A DNA stretch of 64,000 nucleotides from Corynebacterium lowii (GTDB lineage: Bacteria; Actinomycetota; Actinomycetes; Mycobacteriales; Mycobacteriaceae). Within the stretch, counting starts at the first letter, position 1. Each line of letters starts with the position of its first letter. Where the stretch lies: the NCBI RefSeq assembly GCF_001412085.1, contig NZ_LKEV01000002.1:248001-312000 (forward strand), read 5' to 3'. The notes beneath the pieces were generated by a model. That model searched no databases, had not been told where the DNA came from, and saw only the letters and a program-made list of their open reading frames with translations. The position numbers and the translations under genes are program-made. Below are positions 59,323-64,000 of this stretch, one piece after another.

Positions 59323-60542
59323 TATGACTTACGCTCCCAGAATGCCGGGCCAACGGGCTCAACGAAGTTGTCCTTGGCGATGAGGTAGCCTTCCTCGTCC
59401 ACCGTGATCGGCAGCTGCGGCAAGGCACGGGCGGCCGGACCGAACACCGGCTTGCCATAGTGGAGGGCGTCGAACTGCGACTGGTGGCACGGGCACAGAA
59501 TACGGTTCGTCTGCGCCTCGTACAGCGAGGTGGGGCAACCGATGTGCGTACAGATCTTGGAGTAGGCGTAGTAATCGCCGTAGTGGAACTCCTCCTGCCC
59601 TTCGCGCTCGATGACCTTAGCGGCGTCGGCGGAACGCAGGCGGATCAGCATGACGGCGTTACGCGGGCCGTGAATGGAGTGCATGTGGTTGGTGTACACA
59701 TCGCGCTTGGGATCGTAGCGGTCCCCATCGTTCACGTCCTCGTCCGCCAAGGGGAATACCGTCTCCATCGCGGCGGCATCCAAATCCTCCGGACGCATGC
59801 GCACCAGGCGGGAAACACCCTCGGTGGTCATGTGCGTGCCGGTCTCGCCCTTGTGTTCCTCGGCCACCGCACCAGTGTCGCGGCCAAGGTACAGCTTGAC
59901 CCCGTTCTCGTGCAGGGTCCAGCCGGAGGTCCACAGAGTTCCGTCACCGTTATAGTTCAGTTCGTGGCGCTTCCAGGGGTTCTTCACCATGCCGCCGAGC
60001 GGAGCCACGACGATGAGGCCAGCGAAAACGGCACCGGCACCCAGCAGGCCCTGCATTGCTTTACGACGCCCCAGCGTGGAGGTAGTCCACGCATCGTTGA
60101 GGAGGGCCGTCACAGTGCGGCGGTCGATCTCATCCGAGGGACCGTCGTGGCGCTTCTGCACCGAAATCTCTTCAGGAATAAAGGACTTCACATACTGAAC
60201 GCTGAAGATACCCAGGCTCAGAATGCACAGGCCAGCGGTGAGGCCTAGCAAGGGGGTGTAGAACGTGTACTGCCACAGCCCCTCATCGCCCAGGCCCTTG
60301 TACTGCCACGGCCAGAAGAGGTAGGTGGCCAGGAAGCCTGCGCCGGAAAGAATCGCAATAATGAGCCACACGTTCAGCGTGCGGGCGGCACGCTTTTCTG
60401 CGGGATCATTGGGAACCGGGAAGCGCTCTTTACGATACGCCACCGTGACGCCATCGAGCTCGGTGCCCAGACGTGCCAGTTCCTCATTGCTCATGGACTT
60501 GAGCTGCTGTTCCGTATATTCGTGATGCTGTGCGTTACTCAT
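59322..60542 (-). CDS. qcrA: Rieske iron-sulphur subunit
   Basis: The 406-residue protein has three membrane segments before a Rieske domain. The cluster ligands are Cys331 and His333 (CTHIGC) and Cys350 and His353 (CPCHQSQFD), with the disulphide Cys336/Cys352. The three-helix N-terminus is typical of actinobacteria. The ATG at 60542 overlaps the qcrC stop by 4 bp; the longer frame upstream is not used. It moves electrons from menaquinol to cytochrome c in QcrC. Confidence 0.96.
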   Translation of the reverse strand: MSNAQHHEYTEQQLKSMSNEELARLGTELDGVTVAYRKERFPVPNDPAEKRAARTLNVWLIIAILSGAGFLATYLFWPWQYKGLGDEGLWQYTFYTPLLGLTAGLCILSLGIFSVQYVKSFIPEEISVQKRHDGPSDEIDRRTVTALLNDAWTTSTLGRRKAMQGLLGAGAVFAGLIVVAPLGGMVKNPWKRHELNYNGDGTLWTSGWTLHENGVKLYLGRDTGAVAEEHKGETGTHMTTEGVSRLVRMRPEDLDAAAMETVFPLADEDVNDGDRYDPKRDVYTNHMHSIHGPRNAVMLIRLRSADAAKVIEREGQEEFHYGDYYAYSKICTHIGCPTSLYEAQTNRILCPCHQSQFDALHYGKPVFGPAARALPQLPITVDEEGYLIAKDNFVEPVGPAFWERKS

Positions 60543-61426
60543 GAGCGCGTTCCAATCCAGATAGCGGCGGCGATGAGCGCCACGATGCCAACGAACCACA
60601 CAAAGAAGCCTTCCGACACCGGACCCAGGCCACCCAGCGACCAACCACCGGGGCTCGGGGTTTCCTTGGCCGACTTAATGAAGGCGATGATGTCCTTCTT
60701 CTCGTCCGCGGAAAGCTGGCGATCAGAGAACTTCGGCATGTTCTGCGGACCGGTCAACATGGCCTGGTAGATCTCCTGCTCATTGGCGGGATCCAGAACC
60801 GGTGCGTACTTACCAGAGGAAAGCGCACCGCCACGACCGGTAAAGTTGTGGCAGGAGGCGCAGTTCAGGCGGAAGAGTTCCGAGCCGCGAGCAACGTCGG
60901 CGGGGTCAATCTTGCCGTCGTAGTTAGCGCCGCGCAGTTCCTCCATCGCAATGGAGCCATCCTCGTTATAAACGAGTTCCGGGCCGCCACCATTAGCCGC
61001 CACGTAAGCAGCCATAGCGAGCGCTTGCTGCTCCGTGTAGCGCGGGCGCTTACGCTCCGCCTGGGCGTCGTTAGACATCATGGGCATGCGGCCAGAGTGC
61101 ACCTGGAAGTACACCGAACCTTCACCCACGCCGATGAGGGAAGGACCGCGATCCTTCACGCCCTGGAGGTTCGCTCCGTGGCAGGTGATACAAGCGACAT
61201 CGTAAATGTCCTTGCCCTCTTGGATCAGAGCCTGATCGTCTCGGCTAGCGGAGGCCGTCTGAGCATCGGGAGTGAGTGCACTGGCCAACACACCAGCGCC
61301 CGTGAGGCCGATGGTGAGCGCAAGCGCCCCACCGGCGGTCCGGCGCATCTTGCGACGGTTCCGGACCTTCTTAGCCGAGGCGGAGGAATCCTGCCGCTCG
61401 GTGTTATTTGGGTTGGTATCCATCAT
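60539..61426 (-). CDS. qcrC: Dihaem cytochrome c subunit
   Basis: The 295-residue protein has an N-terminal membrane anchor (about 31-52), two cytochrome c domains with CITCH (Cys79, Cys82, His83) and CASCH (Cys189, Cys192, His193), and a C-terminal membrane helix. The dihaem form replaces a separate cytochrome c and links bc1 directly to the aa3 oxidase, the supercomplex arrangement of actinobacteria. It follows ctaE by 70 bases. Confidence 0.97.
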   Translation of the reverse strand: MMDTNPNNTERQDSSASAKKVRNRRKMRRTAGGALALTIGLTGAGVLASALTPDAQTASASRDDQALIQEGKDIYDVACITCHGANLQGVKDRGPSLIGVGEGSVYFQVHSGRMPMMSNDAQAERKRPRYTEQQALAMAAYVAANGGGPELVYNEDGSIAMEELRGANYDGKIDPADVARGSELFRLNCASCHNFTGRGGALSSGKYAPVLDPANEQEIYQAMLTGPQNMPKFSDRQLSADEKKDIIAFIKSAKETPSPGGWSLGGLGPVSEGFFVWFVGIVALIAAAIWIGTRS

Positions 61427-61496
61427 TTCCCTTTTTCTTTGTGCGGGGTCATGGAGGCATCAGGGGAATCCAGGTGCAGTGTCTGGATCGTCTCCC

Positions 61497-62111
61497 CTAA
61501 TGAATCACATAAACGACCACGAACAGACCGATCCAAACGACGTCAACGAAGTGCCAGTAGTAGGACACCACCATGGCTGCCGTTGCCTGCGCGGGCGTGA
61601 ACTTCGACTTTGCTACGCGCAGCAGGATCACCACGAAGGCAAGCACACCGGCCAGCACGTGGGCAGCGTGGAAGCCCGTGGTGATGAAAAAGACCGAAGC
61701 GAACACACTGTTCGAGATGGTCACCCCATTCATAATGAGGTGTGCGTACTCGTATCCCTGGAGGCAAAGGAACACCACCCCCAGCAAGATCGTCAGTGCA
61801 TACCACTTACGCAGCCCGTATACATCACCCCTTTCCGCCGCAAAGACGCCGAACTGCGAGGTCACAGAGGAGGTAACCAGGACGACGGTAATCATCAACG
61901 CGTACCACACGTTGAGATGTTCGGCCTGGTGTGCCCAGTCCCCAGACTGGCCATTAGCTCGCGAGGTGAAATACATCGCGAACAGTCCGGCGAAGAACAT
62001 CAATTCCTGCGACAGGAACACAATCGTGCCGACGCTGACCATATTGGGGCGGTTCAGCGTCGGTACACGCTGCGGTGCTGCCGTGCCTGAGTTTGAAATT
62101 GCGCTCGTCAC
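61497..62111 (-). CDS. ctaE: Cytochrome c oxidase subunit III
   Basis: The 204-residue protein has five membrane segments with the family motifs [17 protein letters not shown] and [15 protein letters not shown]. It supports the aa3 oxidase. The GTG at 62111 has an excellent promoter 7 bases upstream, so it heads the ctaE-qcrCAB operon with an apparently leaderless message. Confidence 0.95.
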   Translation of the reverse strand: MTSAISNSGTAAPQRVPTLNRPNMVSVGTIVFLSQELMFFAGLFAMYFTSRANGQSGDWAHQAEHLNVWYALMITVVLVTSSVTSQFGVFAAERGDVYGLRKWYALTILLGVVFLCLQGYEYAHLIMNGVTISNSVFASVFFITTGFHAAHVLAGVLAFVVILLRVAKSKFTPAQATAAMVVSYYWHFVDVVWIGLFVVVYVIH

Positions 62112-62118
62112 GCCTATT

Positions 62119-62147
62119 AGTATGACTGCTCAATCCATAGAAGTCAC
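62119..62147 (-). promoter_or_regulatory. ctaE-qcrCAB promoter, placed for a leaderless transcript
   Basis: On the minus strand GTGACT (62147-62142) and CATACT (62124-62119) are 17 bases apart. The -10 ends 7 bases before the GTG start of ctaE, which lacks a good ribosome-binding site. Confidence 0.65.
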
Positions 62148-62522
62148 TTCGGCTCCCCCGCCCTTTTCAGGCTCAACCGGGCCTATCTCCAGACTTTCCA
62201 TCCACACCCCTCCTCCACCCCTCGCCCGCCGCCTCTCCCCGTACCCCTATCAATGCAGGTCACCGCAACAGCGAGTAGATAGAGCGAAAAGTCCTGGTAG
62301 CCACACTTAACGCAAAGACCCAACCAAGCACATACCGCGGCTCCATACACAGTTCCCAGGGGAGACATAACTCACAAAAAGCGAGGCCCATTCCCCCTTC
62401 GGCTCAAACTTTCGGATAACCCCCGGCACTCATCCTTTTTATCGAAGCCTCAGATTTCCGCACACAGCACCCCACCATTGCCCAGTATTCTTTTTGCTGA
62501 ATTTTTCAGATAATAAAACAAA
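62148..62522. other. Gene-less stretch between ctaE and ctaF
   Basis: About 375 bases with no supported gene. It is AT-richer than the coding DNA, has runs of A and T, and probably holds regulatory sites for the ctaE-qcrCAB promoter. I saw no good GlxR box or hairpin here apart from the ctaF terminator at its right end. Confidence 0.6.
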
Positions 62523-62547
62523 CCTCATCGCGATTACCGCGATGAGG
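62523..62547 (-). terminator. Terminator after ctaF
   Basis: CCTCATCGCG (62523-62532) pairs perfectly with CGCGATGAGG (62538-62547) around a 5-base loop. On the minus strand it is followed by TTTGTTTTATTA. It lies 24 bases after the ctaF stop codon. Confidence 0.9.
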
Positions 62548-62571
62548 CAATTAATGGAGAAACGTAGATCT

Positions 62572-63003
62572 CTAGTGCTTTTCCCTTGGCTGACCGTACT
62601 GGAGGCTCAACTTCGTCGTCGTGTAGATGAGAAGAACCGCACCCAACGCGATCATCCACCACTTCAGATAGATAATTCCCAAGCCCAGCACGAGGATGGC
62701 GCCGGACATCGCCGCCGGCCAGATCGAACTGGGGCTAAAGAAGCCCAGGGTTCCCGCCTTATCGGCAACCTCGGCCTCCTCCCAATCCTCGGGAAGAATA
62801 TCCACGCGGCGCTCAGTGAAGTGCAGGTAACCACCCAACATTGCGGTCAAGGCGGCAGAAAGAACCAATCCCACAACTCCGGCCCATTCCGTACCGTGAC
62901 GGTAGCCGTCATCCTGGACGTACGTGGTGGCAAGAATGTAGATCACTGCCATGACAACCAAGAAGGCCGTCATCGCGTACATGATCTTAGTACTTGATTT
63001 CAT
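62572..63003 (-). CDS. ctaF: Cytochrome c oxidase subunit IV (CtaF)
   Basis: The 143-residue protein has four membrane segments and is the actinobacterial-type fourth subunit of the aa3 oxidase. [15 protein letters not shown] at the start and [19 protein letters not shown] in the loop are typical of the family. It begins 17 bases after the ctaC stop, so the two are cotranscribed and end at the 62523 hairpin. Confidence 0.94.
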   Translation of the reverse strand: MKSSTKIMYAMTAFLVVMAVIYILATTYVQDDGYRHGTEWAGVVGLVLSAALTAMLGGYLHFTERRVDILPEDWEEAEVADKAGTLGFFSPSSIWPAAMSGAILVLGLGIIYLKWWMIALGAVLLIYTTTKLSLQYGQPREKH

Positions 63004-63020
63004 GATGCAGCTCCTGCGCC

Positions 63021-64000
63021 TTAGGCGTTGTTGTCCACGTAGTTGTCACCGTCGCGGGTATCGCGATCGGAGTTGAAGGGATGCGTGCTGGTGGCATACG
63101 GCTCTTCACCAATAGCCTTGAGGGCATCCGAGTTCGGTGCCTCCGGGTTCGCCGTACGGAAAGCCATGTACTCACGGAACTGCTCCGGGGTCACCACGCG
63201 CAGCTCAAAGTTCATCATGGCGTGGTAGGTACCGCACATCTCAGCGCAGCGGCCCACGAAGGCGCCTTCCTTTTCAATTGCCTCGACCTGGAAGGAGCGC
63301 TCCTGCTGGTTGGACTCGGGGTGAGCATAAGCGTCGCGCTTGAACAGGAACTCGGGAATCCAGAAGGAGTGCGAAACATCTCCGGAGGCAAGGCGGAACT
63401 CAACCGGCGTCTGGCTCGGGAGCACCAACACGGGAACCTCTTCCGTGGTACCCAAGGTCTCCACGGTGTTGTAGTTCAGGTAGGACATATCGCGCTTGGA
63501 CTTACCGTGAATCGGGTTATCCCCATCGGGATTCACCTGCGTCTCATCCGCCAAACGCTGACGCTCCGCATCGGTGCCCACATAGTCCTGGCCATTGGGC
63601 ATCAGATTGCCGTCCACCTCGGCGTAACCGAACTTCCAATTCCACTGGAAAGCGGTCACGTCCACGGTCACCTCGGGGTTCTTATCCAAGGCGGTGACCT
63701 TCTGTTGCGTCTGCACCGTGAAGAAGAAAATGACCATCACGATCACAACCGGCAGCGTGGTCAGCACAAGCTCCAGAGGAATGTTGTACTGAGTCTGGCG
63801 GGGGAACTCTCCCCCACCCTTCTTCTCGGCACGCTTGGCACCCCATCGGAAGATAGCGGTGAGGAACAGACCCCACATGATGATGCCGATGATCCATGCC
63901 GCAACCCATACCCAGACCCAGAAGTTGCCCATAGCGGTAGCCTCCGGGGTAATTCCCTCGGGCCAGCCCATGCGCAGCAAATGATCCACGGCTTCTGGCG
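63021..64000 (-). CDS. ctaC: Cytochrome c oxidase subunit II, N-terminus cut by window edge
   Basis: About 326 residues are visible. The frame stays open to the window edge, so the lipoprotein-type signal peptide known for corynebacterial CtaC lies beyond it. Two membrane helices come first, then a cupredoxin domain. The CuA site is seen in the C-terminal part: [14 protein letters not shown] supplies two Cys, a His and a Met, with an earlier His in [13 protein letters not shown]. It receives electrons from QcrC. An acidic insertion ([12 protein letters not shown] through [13 protein letters not shown]) is typical of the genus. Confidence 0.96.
   Translation of the reverse strand, partial: PEAVDHLLRMGWPEGITPEATAMGNFWVWVWVAAWIIGIIMWGLFLTAIFRWGAKRAEKKGGGEFPRQTQYNIPLELVLTTLPVVIVMVIFFFTVQTQQKVTALDKNPEVTVDVTAFQWNWKFGYAEVDGNLMPNGQDYVGTDAERQRLADETQVNPDGDNPIHGKSKRDMSYLNYNTVETLGTTEEVPVLVLPSQTPVEFRLASGDVSHSFWIPEFLFKRDAYAHPESNQQERSFQVEAIEKEGAFVGRCAEMCGTYHAMMNFELRVVTPEQFREYMAFRTANPEAPNSDALKAIGEEPYATSTHPFNSDRDTRDGDNYVDNNA

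Noticed and set aside
57772..59388. Long plus-strand open frame opposite qcrB (538 residues)
   Set aside because: It mirrors a highly conserved gene and is His/Gln/Glu rich as expected of an antisense shadow in high-GC DNA. No ribosome-binding site.
60543..60644. N-terminal extension of qcrA
   Set aside because: It lies inside qcrC, and the ATG at 60542 makes the usual 4-bp overlap.

Overview
The window is a high-GC actinobacterial chromosome segment, almost certainly from a Corynebacterium species. The evidence is the order of genes: dnaE1, lspA-rluD, dinB, ileS, divIVA, yggT, sepF, the division/cell-wall cluster from ftsZ back to mraZ, then idsA, mptA, pknL, aroG, a mannan glycosyltransferase, plsC, glk, pimB, two NlpC/P60 genes, and the ctaE-qcrCAB and ctaC-ctaF respiratory genes. 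This order is typical of Corynebacteriales. Mannosyltransferases of lipomannan synthesis, a PASTA-bearing PknL, a dihaem QcrC and an actinobacterial T-box before ileS fit the same assignment. No rRNA, tRNA, CRISPR array, insertion sequence or prophage was recognised.

Layout. 1-4.3 kb holds the start of dnaE1, a RarD-type permease, an lspA-rluD-membrane protein operon and two lipoproteins. 5.1-10.45 kb is a damaged stretch: the L-asparaginase gene, an MFS transporter and xylulokinase all carry frameshifts, while dinB between them is intact and has a LexA-like box. 10.46-14.26 kb is a polyol (arabitol/mannitol) module: a DeoR-family repressor, a polyol MFS transporter and mannitol 2-dehydrogenase around a shared control region with two copies of a 13-bp operator-like motif. 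14.26-19.2 kb holds an RclA-like flavoprotein and T-box-controlled ileS.

19.4-39.2 kb is the division and cell-wall cluster, all on the minus strand and transcribed from mraZ toward divIVA: mraZ, rsmH, ftsL-like, ftsI, murE, murF, mraY, murD, ftsW, murG, murC, ftsQ, ftsZ, pgeF, yggS, sepF, yggT, divIVA. Many genes overlap by 4 bp. A MraZ box lies upstream of mraZ. 39.8-44.5 kb holds a DUF3040 protein, an HEPN-domain protein, a GNAT acetyltransferase, GGPP synthase (idsA), mptA and the DNA-binding partner of PknL. 44.6-56.9 kb carries pknL, aroG, an exoribonuclease, lipomannan/PIM glycosyltransferases, acyltransferases, glucokinase and two secreted NlpC/P60 hydrolases. The second hydrolase is preceded by a clear ydaO-class (cyclic di-AMP) riboswitch. 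57.7-64 kb encodes the cytochrome bc1-aa3 supercomplex subunits.

How it works together: most of the window builds and divides the cell envelope (peptidoglycan precursors, septum proteins, polar growth factor, lipomannan/PIM, hydrolases), and the right end supplies respiration. The most informative non-coding signals are the ileS T-box, the ydaO riboswitch, the MraZ box with an inverted copy about 275 bp away, the candidate polyol operators, the LexA-like site at dinB and promoters placed for leaderless transcripts. I found no convincing wholly new system; the novelty is in regulation and in the cluster of broken catabolic genes.
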